Shown in pieces: positions 1 through 8,969 of a stretch of 64,000 nucleotides of DNA. This stretch comes from Mycobacterium scrofulaceum (GTDB taxonomy: Bacteria > Actinomycetota > Actinomycetes > Mycobacteriales > Mycobacteriaceae). The notes below the pieces were generated by a model. That model was not told the origin of the DNA. It did no database searches and worked only from the letters and a program-made list of their open reading frames with translations. The position numbers and the translations under genes were made by a program. Position 1 is the first letter of the stretch; every line of letters starts with the position of its first letter. The DNA lies in the NCBI RefSeq assembly GCF_001667885.1, contig NZ_LZJW01000075.1, positions 62,001-126,000 of the forward strand, read 5' to 3'.

Positions 1-47
1 GCTACCCGGTGCAGATCTTGACCGGGTGCGCGCCTTTCGCGCCCCGA

Positions 48-737
48 TCAGGGCCGGGTAAAGGCGGTTTCCAAGAACGTCCAGAACTGGTCGAACGCGA
101 CGTTCTCGCCCACGTAGAAGCCGAGCACGCGCGCCTGCAACATCTCCATCGTCGTGTGCAGCAAGATCGACGCGATCGTCGAATCATCTAGCGGCGGACT
201 GGACATGCCGGCGCCACGGCAGGCGGCAAGTAGCTCGGTCAGCGCTCGGTGCTGGGGCTGCAGCAAGGCCGAAAGCTCGGCCGGACGGGTTTCGCTGAGC
301 CGCTGATGAAAGCTGACCAACGAGCGCTGCAACAGTGGCGGGGCCGGATCGGACGCCAACCACTCGGCTTGCATGAAGGCCCGAAGGCGATCCAGCGGGT
401 CAGTGCCCGCTTCGGCGACCGCGGCCAGCTGCCGCTCAAGGCCGCCGAGCGTGGCTTCTTCGTAGATGGCCAGGAAAAGGTCGTCGGTACCGCTGAACGA
501 TTGGTAGAAAGACCGCAGTGACATGCCGGATCGTTCGACGACCTTTCGGACGGAGAGATTTTCCGCGCCTCCCTCGCTGAGCAATTCCAGCGCGATGTGC
601 AGGAACCGGTCGCTGCGCGCCTGAGCCCGTTTGCGCACGTCCTCGGTCGCCCGCTCCGTCGAGCGCACCCGCCAGCGCGACTCCGGCCGTGGCGCCGACG
701 TCAACCAGGCCGATACGTCGGTGCCCGATTTGCTCAC
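48..737 (-). CDS. TetR/AcrR-family transcriptional regulator
   Basis: 229 residues with a GTG start. The helix-turn-helix lies at about residues 45-85 (a QARSDRFLHIALELLSEGG helix, then VRKVVERSGMSLRSFYQSF, the typical TetR recognition helix), followed by an all-helical ligand domain. It is the last gene of a leftward run with the SnoaL-like gene, CoA-transferase and GMC oxidoreductase, 116 bp downstream of the SnoaL gene. TetR proteins commonly repress adjacent catabolic genes, so it is a candidate repressor of this operon, perhaps through the palindrome at 4168-4182. That link is inference. The ligand is unknown. Confidence 0.85.
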   Translation of the reverse strand: MSKSGTDVSAWLTSAPRPESRWRVRSTERATEDVRKRAQARSDRFLHIALELLSEGGAENLSVRKVVERSGMSLRSFYQSFSGTDDLFLAIYEEATLGGLERQLAAVAEAGTDPLDRLRAFMQAEWLASDPAPPLLQRSLVSFHQRLSETRPAELSALLQPQHRALTELLAACRGAGMSSPPLDDSTIASILLHTTMEMLQARVLGFYVGENVAFDQFWTFLETAFTRP

Positions 738-853
738 ACACCACAGCGTAGCGATTCGGCGTTTCCATTAGCCGATAACGTTGGCCTCGGCTCGCGGATA
801 CACGTAGTGCTCCCGATGAGAACATGCCATGATTTCGGTGGCGCACAGGCCCG

Positions 854-1291
854 TCACGTGGGTTGTTCGGCCGTCGTCGCCGGCCGGGCAAGGGTCTGCA
901 CGCGGCGATCGGTGAAGCGCCACACCCCGTCGGATCCGCGGGCCAAGCTATCCAGGTAGCGCCCCGCCAGAGCGATGACCGTCGTACCTGCCTGACCGCT
1001 TCGGTCGAGCATTGCCCAACCACTCACAGCGCTCGCATGGTCGCCGTCGACGGTGATGACGGGATTGACGACGGCATGCAGGGTGCCAGGGCGGTCGGTG
1101 GGGCGCAGACCCGCCCACAGCGCCGCAAGCTCGGCGCGGCCCCGGTAGCTACGTCCCATCGCGGCGAAGGAACACCCCTCGTCGAACAAGTCGAGCAGTT
1201 CATCGGTCGCACCGCTGTCGAGTAACGCGCAGTAGCGCTCGATCACCCCGCGGATACGCAGCTCGTCGACCAACGCGTCGGCGGCGGTCAC
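854..1291 (-). CDS. SnoaL-like / NTF2-fold protein
   Basis: 145 residues. The pattern DELRIRGVIERYCALLDSG followed by LLDLFDEGCSF and a beta-rich C-terminus is typical of SnoaL_4/NTF2-like proteins, a small alpha+beta barrel used by ketosteroid-isomerase-like enzymes, dehydratases and ring-hydroxylating beta subunits. The GTG start overlaps the stop of the upstream CoA-transferase gene by 4 nt (GTGA), implying translational coupling. No catalytic assignment is possible from sequence. Its place with a GMC oxidoreductase and a CoA-transferase suggests a role in degrading a hydroxylated or cyclic substrate. Confidence 0.75.
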   Translation of the reverse strand: MTAADALVDELRIRGVIERYCALLDSGATDELLDLFDEGCSFAAMGRSYRGRAELAALWAGLRPTDRPGTLHAVVNPVITVDGDHASAVSGWAMLDRSGQAGTTVIALAGRYLDSLARGSDGVWRFTDRRVQTLARPATTAEQPT

Positions 1292-2511
1292 GCGACAACA
1301 CCCTTGACCTTTAGATCAATGATGTCCTCCCAGTCCATGCCGAGGTCGTCGGTCAAAATAGCGTCCCCATGTTCATTGAAGTCGGGCGCGCGTCGCGTCG
1401 GCGCCGACTCCTCGTCGAACTGGACGGGCGTGGCCACCAGCGGGTGCTTCTCACCCGAGGCGGCCTCGGCCTGAACCACATACCCGTTGGCGATGACCTG
1501 TGGGTCGGCGGTCACCTCGATAGAGTCCTGCACCGGCGCCCACTGGCCACGGAAGTCGCCAAGGCGTTGCTTCCATTCGGCCAGCGGCGCAGAGGCAAAT
1601 CGCTCGGCGAGGATCGACCTCGCGACGGGGCTGTTCGCGGCGAAGCTTGCGACATCGGCGAACCGCTCGTCATCGACCAACTCGGCCAGGCCCATCACCC
1701 GACAAGTCTCGGACCAGTAGTGGAATCCCTGCAGGCACGCCAATTGCAACCAGTGCCCGTCCGATGTCTGGTAGGTGGCCACCAGCGGGTTGCCCACATC
1801 TGTGCCGACCGGGAATGGGCCCCACGGATGGTTCAACTCGTGCGACAACGCGATGGCGGCCCCCATCGCTCACATTCCGGTGGCGAGAAGCGACACGTCG
1901 ACAACCGGCGGCTGGCCCGTGCGTTCGCGATGCAGCAGTGCCGCCGAGATGCCGCCCGCGATGGTCATCGCGCCGATCGAATCGCCGTACGCGGGGGCGG
2001 GTTGGCCCGGAATCGCCTCGAACTCAACGGGTTTGGCCCCGTAGGCGACCCCGGCGCGGCACCAGTATCCCAGCACGTCATATCCCCCGCGATCGGCGTC
2101 CGGGCCGCGCGAGCCGAACCCTGATCCACGCACGTAAACGATGTTGGGATTGGCGGCCCGGATGTCGTCGACGTCGATGCGCAGCTTAAACCGAACCGCG
2201 GGCAGCTTGTTGGTCAGGAAGACATCGCAGGTCGCTGCCAACTTGTAGAGGATGTCGACGCCTTCGGGCGTGCTCAAATCCAAACCGATGCTTCGCTTTC
2301 CGCGATTCGAATGTTGAAGCAGCGGATGCCACGCACCACCGTCGAGGCCTAGGTTGCCGGTTGACATGATGCCTCGCATCGCGTCGCCGCGCTCGGCGGG
2401 TTCCACCTTGATCACGTCCGCACCCCAGTCGGACAGGATTGCCGAAGCCGCGGGAACGAAGGTGTGCTCGGCGACCTCGAGTACGCGGATCCCTTGCATC
2501 ACAGCGGTCAT
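1288..2511 (-). pseudogene. CaiB/BaiF family (class III) CoA-transferase, interrupted by one in-frame TGA
   Basis: Read through, this is a 407-codon class III CoA-transferase of normal length. It starts MTAVMQGIRVLEVAEHTFVP, has GADVIKVEPAERGD and the YGDSIGAMTIAGG segment expected to carry the catalytic aspartate. A TGA on the minus strand (plus positions 1870-1872) falls where related proteins usually have Trp in a TGMWxM segment; one G-to-A change of TGG explains it. The frame is otherwise open on both sides. An ATG one codon after the stop (1866) could restart translation of a 192-residue C-terminal half, so a split gene cannot be excluded. A sequencing error is also possible. The gene lies between GMC oxidoreductase and SnoaL genes. 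Confidence 0.8.
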
Positions 2512-2536
2512 GGCAACTGTCCTAACTGTCGATCGG

Positions 2537-4132
2537 TCATCGGTCCTCGAGGATCATTTCGGCGGCCCGCCATGCCATCCCCATGATGGGGCCGTTGAGA
2601 TTGCCCGCCACCATCGTCGGCAGGATGGACACGTCGACGACGCGCAGCCCGGGCACCCCACGCACACGCAGGCGGGAGTCCAACGGGTCGGATTCCGCCG
2701 GGCCCATCGCGCACGCCCCGGACGCGTGATACCCGGCGCCGCCGTAGAGCAGTCCTGCCCGCAGGATGCTGTCGTCGTCGTCGACCGCGGGCCCAGGTTC
2801 GATCTCGGAAAAGATCATGTCGACCACGGGATGCTGCTCGACGATCTCCCGCATGCGCCGGAACATTGCCACCGATACCCTTTTGTCGTAATCGGTTTCG
2901 AGGTATGCGACCTCGATGCGCGGCGGTTGACTGGGATCGGCCGATCGAATCCGCACCGAGCCCTGACTGGTCGGCCGCAGTACGAAGCCCAGGAGGGATA
3001 GCCCCGCCCGGCCTTCGATGCCCCCGTCAACGGGCCCGACACCCAACGAGAAGGGTGTCATAAGCACTTGCGCGTCGGGCCGTTCGCCGGCCGGGTCGGC
3101 GCGGATGAAGGTGAGCATGTCGTAGGCGGCGGTGCCGATCGGCCCCTTGCGGGTGGTCAAATATCGCAGCCCCGCGCGTGCCTGGCCAACAGGAGTGGAC
3201 AGAAACCGGTTGTAGCCTTTGTTCTCTTTGAGCCGCATCTGCAGCGGTATGCACCGGTGCTCGCGCAATCCCTCGCCGATCCGCGGGCTGTCCACCCTGA
3301 CGTCGACGCCGGCCGCGGCCAATACTTCTTTCGGCCCAATCCCAGACAGTTGCAACAGCTTCGGAGTTGCCAAACTCCCGCACGAAATGATCACCTCGCG
3401 GGAGGCTCGAAGCTCCTGCTTGCCCTTGGCCGAACTCACCTCCACACCCACGGCGCGATCGGATTCGAAGACGATTCGTTGGGCGATGGCGCCGGTCAGC
3501 ACCGTCAGGTTGGGCCGCTTCAAAGCGGGATACAGAAAAGCCTTCGCGGAGTTGACTCGTTTACCCTTCCGCATCGTGGCCGCGGTGTACCCGGTGCGCT
3601 CCTCGTCGGAGGCGTTGATGTCCTCGACCCGCTTGATGCCCAGAGTGGTCGCGGCATCCATCAGCGCCTCGGAGACCTCGTCGTGGGTGTTGATAACGCT
3701 TACACCGAGGGGGCCGCCGGCGCCGCGGACCGCGGAGGGGCCCAGACTGTGATCCTCGATAGTCCGGAAGACGCGCAGCATCTCGTCCCAACCCCAGCCG
3801 GGATTGCCGCGGGCGACAATATCGTCGTAGTCGGCCGCCTGTCCTCTGTTGTAGACCAGCCCATTGATCGAACTCGACCCGCCGAGTAGCTTGCCCCTGA
3901 CCCAATGCTCCTGCTGTCGGTGCGGCCCAAACGGTTCCACGTCGTATTCCCACACGTAGCGCGGGTTTTTCATCAAGAACGCGAAGCCCTTGGGCATCGA
4001 CACCAACGGGTTGCGGTCGGTGCCGCCAGCCTCGAGGAGCAAGACTTTGTTGCCAGGGTCCGCACTGAGCCGATCAGCCAATACGCACCCCGCAGACCCG
4101 CCACCCACCACGACGTAGTCGAACTCGCTCAC
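2537..4132 (-). CDS. GMC-family FAD-dependent oxidoreductase (choline dehydrogenase-like)
   Basis: 531 residues, normal for the glucose-methanol-choline family. The N-terminal FAD dinucleotide fold is clear (DYVVVGGGSAGCVLADRLS, then LLLEAGG), with the GMC signature around GKLLGGSSSINGLVYNRG and the second signature GSLATPKLLQLSGIGP. The C-terminal catalytic region contains GYHASGACAMGP and a final NLNGPIMGMAWRAAEMI. The family oxidises primary or secondary alcohols to aldehydes or ketones using FAD. GTG start. It is first in the leftward accessory operon with a CoA-transferase, SnoaL protein and TetR regulator, so it probably oxidises an alcohol whose acid is then CoA-activated. The substrate is unknown. 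Confidence 0.9.
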   Translation of the reverse strand: MSEFDYVVVGGGSAGCVLADRLSADPGNKVLLLEAGGTDRNPLVSMPKGFAFLMKNPRYVWEYDVEPFGPHRQQEHWVRGKLLGGSSSINGLVYNRGQAADYDDIVARGNPGWGWDEMLRVFRTIEDHSLGPSAVRGAGGPLGVSVINTHDEVSEALMDAATTLGIKRVEDINASDEERTGYTAATMRKGKRVNSAKAFLYPALKRPNLTVLTGAIAQRIVFESDRAVGVEVSSAKGKQELRASREVIISCGSLATPKLLQLSGIGPKEVLAAAGVDVRVDSPRIGEGLREHRCIPLQMRLKENKGYNRFLSTPVGQARAGLRYLTTRKGPIGTAAYDMLTFIRADPAGERPDAQVLMTPFSLGVGPVDGGIEGRAGLSLLGFVLRPTSQGSVRIRSADPSQPPRIEVAYLETDYDKRVSVAMFRRMREIVEQHPVVDMIFSEIEPGPAVDDDDSILRAGLLYGGAGYHASGACAMGPAESDPLDSRLRVRGVPGLRVVDVSILPTMVAGNLNGPIMGMAWRAAEMILEDR

Positions 4133-4167
4133 CGTCAGCCTTTCCCGATTCGGTGTACTCGCTGTAC

Positions 4168-4182
4168 GAGAACAGCGTTCTC
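4168..4182. promoter_or_regulatory. Palindromic candidate operator upstream of the GMC oxidoreductase operon
   Basis: GAGAAC-AGC-GTTCTC is a perfect 6-3-6 inverted repeat, 35 nt upstream of the GMC start codon. It is overlapped by a second inverted repeat, CGCTGT...ACAGCG. Position and symmetry fit a repressor site, and the TetR gene at the end of the same operon is the obvious candidate ligand. This is inference. The rest of 4133-4370 shows no gene. Confidence 0.4.
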
Positions 4183-4370
4183 AGCAGAGTAGCCTCGGCG
4201 GCTCAGCGACGGAAGTACCTCAGCGAATCCCCAGCGTCGAGGCGGTCCTGCGCGCGCCTGACGATTTGAGATGATCGGCAGCAATTCTCGAACCCAGTGG
4301 CATCGTCACCGGGCGCGTTGCGTGTTGGTGTAGTCGGCCTAGGAACCGGCAAGCCTTTCGGCCGCAAGGC

Positions 4371-4791
4371 TTACGGTCGAATGCCGTAGCCCTCGCCATC
4401 GTCGGCCAGGTAGGTGACGTCGTACCACCGCCTCGGCGGTTGGGCGGCGGTGTCGTACTCCTCGGTCGGGGTCGCCCGCTCCAGCCGGACGTCAGTCAAC
4501 TGCGGATTGTGTGCGCGGACATAGTCTTCCAGCTCGGCGAGCAACGCGTCGCCGGTCAGACTCGTCTCCGCGAGCGCCCTCGCGTCGCGCTTCGCCCAAC
4601 TCACGCGTATATATTGCCCCGGCCCGTCCGGCCGGCCGCGATGCGCTGGGCTATGTGGCCATCCGACCGTCGAGCACGATGCCCAGGCGGACGGCGCCGT
4701 CTCGGCGGTGCACACCCTCGATGCGCACCTCGATGTCTGGCCGCCGCGGCTTGCCGGCGGTCGACGTGGCCGGGTTCTCGAAGGTGATCAT
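4371..4791 (-). pseudogene. Small conserved-looking gene split between two frames
   Basis: An ATG at 4791, preceded by a GAGAGGAG ribosome-binding site, opens a 46-residue frame (MITFENPATSTAGKPRRPDI..., ending at TAG 4651-4653). The next coding-looking stretch, SLTGDALLAELEDYVRAHN...RWYDVTYLADDGEGYGIRP, is in another frame and ends at 4371. Both halves have plausible protein composition and abut, which suggests one gene of about 135 codons broken by a frameshift near 4610-4655. A genuine small ORF followed by an unrelated ORF is possible. I do not recognise the family. Confidence 0.4.
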
Positions 4792-4875
4792 CGCCGATCT
4801 CCTCTCTCGCTGGGCCCCCGCTTTCTTCAGGGTGCGCCTGCTTTGCCGACTATTTGGGGTGCGACACGGTCACGA

Positions 4876-6357
4876 TTAGGGCAAGACGGTGTGCATCAGC
4901 ATCACGTCGTATGCCGACCACAGCGACAGGTTGAAGTAGAGATCCCGGCCCGACGACCACGGGTGGATCATCGGCGCGTAGATGCCGCCGGGCATCGAGA
5001 AGGACGACACGAGCGGTTGCTCCGGGCTCCACGGCCCCTGCGGGGCCGGTGCGGTCCGCGCCACCACGTCATTGCTGCCGCCGTTGGTGTAGAGCACCAG
5101 GTACTGCTTCAGATAGCTGTTGTACTGGGCCGACATCTCGCCCACCGGGCCGGGGAAGATCGGCGTCGCCGCGCCCGGGTTGTTGGGCACCCAGCGGCCG
5201 CCCTCGTCCCCGTTCCAGTACTGATATTTCGTCAGGTCGGGCAACTGGCCCGGTGGCACCCGCGACAGGAATGCCGCGCCGCCGCGACCCGACGGGGTCC
5301 CGAACTGGTAGAGGTAACCGTCGTTGCCCTTCATGAAGGCACCCATTTGGAAGTTCTCGTTGCCCGGGGTGAACCCGGCTCCCGGAATGGCGTCCGCGGA
5401 GGCCGTTCGGATCGAGGTCGGAAAGATGCCCCAGTTCTGGCCGTTGTCATTGGATCGGGCGATCGCCGAATAGTTCGTGCTCCATTCGCCGTCGCGGCCC
5501 CACTGCCGGATGGACATGTAGCTCATGTATTGCGTGCGGCCGATCGAGATGCCTGCGGTCGGGATGATCCCGGTCTCGTGCGCGGCCTTATGGATGGTGT
5601 TGACGACCTGCTTGGAGAGGCTCGTCGTCCACACCGGCGAACCGGAGTACCGGTCGTTGGGGACGCCGTCCGCGATGTGGATGCCGTGCGACAGGTCATG
5701 GTCCGAGCTGCGGAACAGCGTGTTGTAGCGCCACTGCTGACCCTTGACCTTGCAGTAGCCGAAGGTGTCGCCGAACGCCATCAGAACCTGGCGATTCATC
5801 GGATCGCCGTTGTCCCAGGCGATCCCGAGGTCGGTGCCCGAGATGCTGAAACGCTGCAGAGTTTTGTTGGGGCCGTCAGGGCCGGTCACCCAGTCGACGA
5901 GCGACGTCGGCGCGCCCGCGATCGAGGGCGGCGGCGGCGCCGGCTGGGGTTGCGGCTGCGGAACCGGGGCGGCGTTGGGTTGGAGCTGACCGGCGTTCGG
6001 CGGCTGCGGCAGACCGGGGACGGGCGGATTGGGACCAGGGGGAAGGACCTCCGCTTGCGGGCGCATCGGGGCGACCTGGCGACCCGGAGTTGTCGGCTTG
6101 AGGAATTGGGAGATCAGCGGGCCGAGCCGGGGCAGCGGCGCCTGGTCATTCGTGTGGGTCGGCCGGCGTCCGGTGGGCGGCTGAACGACCGGCTGCGGTG
6201 CGGGCATCGCCGGCGGTGCGACGGGCGGCTCCACGTTCGCTTCCGGTGCGCCACACGGGGTGGCGAAGGCCGACGGCGCTGGCCCGACCACGAAGACGAG
6301 TCCGACCGCGGCCGCCGACGCCATCGAGAGCGACACACTTCGAAGAATCGCCGACAT
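4876..6357 (-). CDS. Secreted DUF4185-containing protein with proline-rich linker
   Basis: 493 residues. A Sec signal peptide occupies residues 1-35 (hydrophobic core ASAAAVGLVFVVG, likely cleavage after PSAFA). A Pro/Gln-rich segment follows to about residue 155, containing runs such as PQPQPQPAPPPP. The rest is a DUF4185-type domain beginning SLVDWVTGPDG and rich in Trp, Tyr and Asn, resembling beta-propeller glycoside-hydrolase-like folds (FGDTFGYCKVKG, YLYQFGTPSGRGG, GGIYAPMIHPW). Mycobacteria carry several exported DUF4185 proteins. Enzymatic activity is inferred from fold only. The gene is single, with about 390 bp of upstream intergenic DNA. Confidence 0.85.
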   Translation of the reverse strand: MSAILRSVSLSMASAAAVGLVFVVGPAPSAFATPCGAPEANVEPPVAPPAMPAPQPVVQPPTGRRPTHTNDQAPLPRLGPLISQFLKPTTPGRQVAPMRPQAEVLPPGPNPPVPGLPQPPNAGQLQPNAAPVPQPQPQPAPPPPSIAGAPTSLVDWVTGPDGPNKTLQRFSISGTDLGIAWDNGDPMNRQVLMAFGDTFGYCKVKGQQWRYNTLFRSSDHDLSHGIHIADGVPNDRYSGSPVWTTSLSKQVVNTIHKAAHETGIIPTAGISIGRTQYMSYMSIRQWGRDGEWSTNYSAIARSNDNGQNWGIFPTSIRTASADAIPGAGFTPGNENFQMGAFMKGNDGYLYQFGTPSGRGGAAFLSRVPPGQLPDLTKYQYWNGDEGGRWVPNNPGAATPIFPGPVGEMSAQYNSYLKQYLVLYTNGGSNDVVARTAPAPQGPWSPEQPLVSSFSMPGGIYAPMIHPWSSGRDLYFNLSLWSAYDVMLMHTVLP

Positions 6358-6688
6358 GTAACACCTTTCGAGCGGCGGGGGATCGTATTGACGTCCGCAG
6401 TTGGCTCATGTGACGATAGTGATTAGAGCGTCTGTTGTGACTAGTGATGCGTTGATAGGTATCCATCCGTGACCGTGTCGCAACGCAGCGAGTCGGACGT
6501 GAACTCCGCCGGACCGCCAATTAGCTTCTGCCCCTTGTGGGCTAATGACACAGTCGTGCGAGTCATCCGCCATTTGCCGTAGTAGGCGCGCAGGATTCGC
6601 CGTAGCCCAGGCTTGGCGAGCGACGTTATCGGCGCGTCCGTGGGTGTTGCCAGCGCCGGATCCGGTGTTATTCTTCCGTGATGCTGTG

Positions 6689-6725
6689 ATCCGTAATACG
6701 GATTGATGAGATTCGTATTACGGAT
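6689..6725. promoter_or_regulatory. Tandem palindromic operator (two 15-bp near-palindromes)
   Basis: ATCCGTAATACGGAT (6689-6703) and ATTCGTATTACGGAT (6711-6725) are each near-perfect palindromes. The second matches the reverse complement of the first at 14 of 15 positions, and their centres are 22 bp apart, about two helical turns. They lie just upstream of the small exported-peptide gene and in the divergent region with the DUF4185 gene. The arrangement suggests cooperative binding of a dimeric repressor. No regulator gene is adjacent. The remainder of 6358-6753 shows no other feature. Confidence 0.55.
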
Positions 6726-6753
6726 CCAAGTCTCGTCGATAAGGAAGATGCCG

Positions 6754-6975
6754 ATGAAATATCAGCGCTCCGCACTGCTGGCGGTCGCCGGCGTTTCCGT
6801 CGCTACGGCCGCGTGGCTCGGCCACGATCCCGGCCCCGTCACGTCGGCGGCGCCGGCCGGCACCGAAACCCAGGCACCCACCACCACGCCAACCCCGCTC
6901 ACCACCCTGGCGCCGCCGTCGACGCTCTCGGCGCCGCCGGCCCCGTCGGCTCCGCCGGCACCACCGCTGCCGTAG
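6754..6975 (+). CDS. Small proline/threonine-rich exported protein
   Basis: 73 residues. The start at 6754 is chosen because AAGGAAG lies 6 nt upstream; an ATG at 6748 is too close to it. Residues 1-20 form a short basic-hydrophobic signal (MKYQRSALLAVAGVSVATAA), followed by a low-complexity tail rich in Thr, Ala and Pro ending PPAPSAPPAPPLP. No cysteine lipobox is present. The composition resembles secreted or cell-wall Pro-rich mycobacterial peptides. Function unknown. The tandem operator immediately upstream argues for a real, regulated gene. Confidence 0.55.
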   Translation: MKYQRSALLAVAGVSVATAAWLGHDPGPVTSAAPAGTETQAPTTTPTPLTTLAPPSTLSAPPAPSAPPAPPLP

Positions 6976-7311
6976 CGATCGCCGGCGACACAACGCCCTT
7001 CGCGCGCGTCACCGCGCGGGTAATTGCCCGCCTCCGAGCGACAATCCGCTCGTGACGTTGCGGTCATCCCCGGTGTCGCTGTGAGGCGGGCACGGCCGCG
7101 TGTGACCGTCTCGCAGTGACTGCTGGGACGCCCGAGTCCCACGGGCGTGCCAGGCGCCCGGGTGACCGCCCGGACGCCGTGCGTCGGGCGCCCGCGCCAG
7201 GTACGCTCCCATCCGCCAGCACACCCACCGTCGCCGCGGTGTGGCGACAACGCCGGTCTCGGCAAACTCGGCCGACGCCCCGGGTGGGCGGCCCGCCAAG
7301 GAGGGCGACCG
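6976..7311. other. Non-coding interval upstream of the MHS transporter
   Basis: No credible gene is seen on either strand. Open frames here are arginine-rich shadows. The stretch contains GC-rich inverted repeats around 7127-7165 (GGGACGCCCGAGTCCC, CCACGGGCGTGCC, GGCGCCCGGG) that could fold in RNA, and ends with the strong AAGGAGGG ribosome-binding site at 7298-7305. Confidence 0.5.
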
Positions 7312-8724
7312 ATGAGTGACCGTAATGGTTTGCGTGGCAAGCTCTTCGAAAGCCAGGCGTATCTGCGCCGGGTGGTCGCGGCCTCCATGGCCGGCACGGT
7401 CGTGGAATGGTATGAATTCTTCCTCTACGGCACCGCCGCGACCCTGGTCTTCAGCAAGGTGTTCTTTCCCCGCGGCGGCAACGAACTCGACGCGATCCTG
7501 GCCGCCTTCGTGACCTACGCCGTGGGCTTCGCCGCCCGCCCGCTCGGTGGCATCGTCTTCGGTCAGCTCGGCGACCGCTACGGCCGCAAGAGGCTGCTGC
7601 AGCTGAGCCTCTTGCTGGTCGGCGTCTCCACGTTCGCGATGGGATGCCTGCCCACCTTCGACCAGATCGGGTACTGGGCCCCCGCCCTGCTGGTGGCGCT
7701 GCGGTTCGCGCAGGGCTTCGCCGTCGGCGGCGAGTGGGGCGGGGCGGTCCTGCTGGTCGCCGAGCACAGCCCGCAGTCCAGTCGCGGCTTCTGGGCCAGC
7801 TGGCCGCAGGCCGGCGTGCCGGGCGGAAACATGCTGGCCACGGTCGTCTTGCTGGTTCTTACCTCCACACTCTCGGACCGGGCATTCCTGAGCTGGGGCT
7901 GGCGCGTCGGCTTCTGGCTGTCCGCGGTGGTCGTGCTGATCGGCTATTACATCCGCACCAAGGTGACGGACGCGCCGATCTTCTACGAAGCGCAACGCCA
8001 GCTCGAGGGCGTCAGTACCGCCCGGCTCGGCGTGGTCGAGGTGTTAAAGCGTTATCCACGTGGTGTTTTCACCGCCATGGGCATGCGGCTCGGCGAGAAC
8101 ACCATGTACTACCTCGTCGTCACCTTCTCCATCACCTACCTGAAGGTCCACGTGCACGCCGACACCAAGACCATCCTGTGGTGGCTGCTGGTGGCGCACG
8201 CCGTCCACTTCGTCGTCATCCCGTTCGCCGGGCGGCTCAGTGACCGATTTGGCAGGCGCCCAATCTATTTCATCGGCGCGGTCTGCGCCGGCACCTGGGG
8301 CTTCTTCGCCTTCCCGATGATGAACAGCGGCCGCAACGCCATCATCTTGTCGGCGATCGTCCTCGGCCTGGTCATCCACGGCCTGATGTACGCGGTCCAG
8401 CCCGCCGCCATGGCCGAGATGTTTCCCACCCGCATGCGCTATTCGGGGGTGTCGCTCGGCTACCAGGTCACCTCGATCGTGGCCGGTTCCCTGGCACCCA
8501 TCATCGCGGTGCGCCTGCTCGAGACCTACAAATCCGCGGTGCCCATCTCGTGGTACCTGGCGGCGACCGCCGCGGTGAGTGCCGTGGCCGTCGTCACCGC
8601 CGTCGAGACCAAAGGCATCGACCTGGCGGCGATCGACTTGGCCGACGCCCGCAAACAGTCGGGCATCACGGCAGGTCAGCCCGATGGGCCCGACCCCACC
8701 GAGCTCGTCCCGGGCGCCGTCTAG
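7312..8724 (+). CDS. MFS transporter, metabolite:H+ symporter (MHS) family
   Basis: 470 residues. The ATG at 7312 is placed 6 nt after AAGGAGGG. The start of helix 1 (VVAASMAGTVVEWYEFFLYG) is diagnostic of the MHS subfamily (ShiA, KgtP, ProP relatives), and GQLGDRYGRKRLL is the loop 2-3 MFS motif, repeated in the second half as GRLSDRFGRRPIYF. Twelve hydrophobic helices can be counted. RFAQGFAVGGEWGGAVLL is the helix-4 motif. The family imports carboxylates, betaines or similar metabolites with protons; the substrate cannot be told. It is followed after 245 bp by the thiolase/carotenoid-oxygenase operon. Confidence 0.9.
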   Translation: MSDRNGLRGKLFESQAYLRRVVAASMAGTVVEWYEFFLYGTAATLVFSKVFFPRGGNELDAILAAFVTYAVGFAARPLGGIVFGQLGDRYGRKRLLQLSLLLVGVSTFAMGCLPTFDQIGYWAPALLVALRFAQGFAVGGEWGGAVLLVAEHSPQSSRGFWASWPQAGVPGGNMLATVVLLVLTSTLSDRAFLSWGWRVGFWLSAVVVLIGYYIRTKVTDAPIFYEAQRQLEGVSTARLGVVEVLKRYPRGVFTAMGMRLGENTMYYLVVTFSITYLKVHVHADTKTILWWLLVAHAVHFVVIPFAGRLSDRFGRRPIYFIGAVCAGTWGFFAFPMMNSGRNAIILSAIVLGLVIHGLMYAVQPAAMAEMFPTRMRYSGVSLGYQVTSIVAGSLAPIIAVRLLETYKSAVPISWYLAATAAVSAVAVVTAVETKGIDLAAIDLADARKQSGITAGQPDGPDPTELVPGAV

Positions 8725-8969
8725 GCCGGCGCGCGGCCTCGACGCCCGCGCGATCGCGCCGTCGAACAGGGCGCGAGGTTGACTCCGCATGTTTGTCGGC
8801 CGTCATACGGGGCAATGTTCCATGAGAGGCGAACGCGTCGGCCGGCCTTCGCGTCCGCCTAGGTCCCGTCGGTTCAGCCCGAGAGCCGACGGGGCCGCCC
8901 CATTTTGGGCGCCCCTCCGCCCCGCCCCCTCGCGGATAGGCCTCAACGTCGACGCGATCCAGGAGTACC

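Noticed and set aside
1870..1872. Selenocysteine or programmed readthrough at the CoA-transferase TGA
   Set aside because: No SECIS-like structure was seen after the codon, the family normally has Trp there, and a point mutation is simpler.
4708..6426. Long plus-strand open frame opposite the DUF4185 gene
   Set aside because: Arg/His-rich composition, no domain, no ribosome-binding site; it is the antisense shadow of a signal-peptide-bearing gene in GC-rich DNA.
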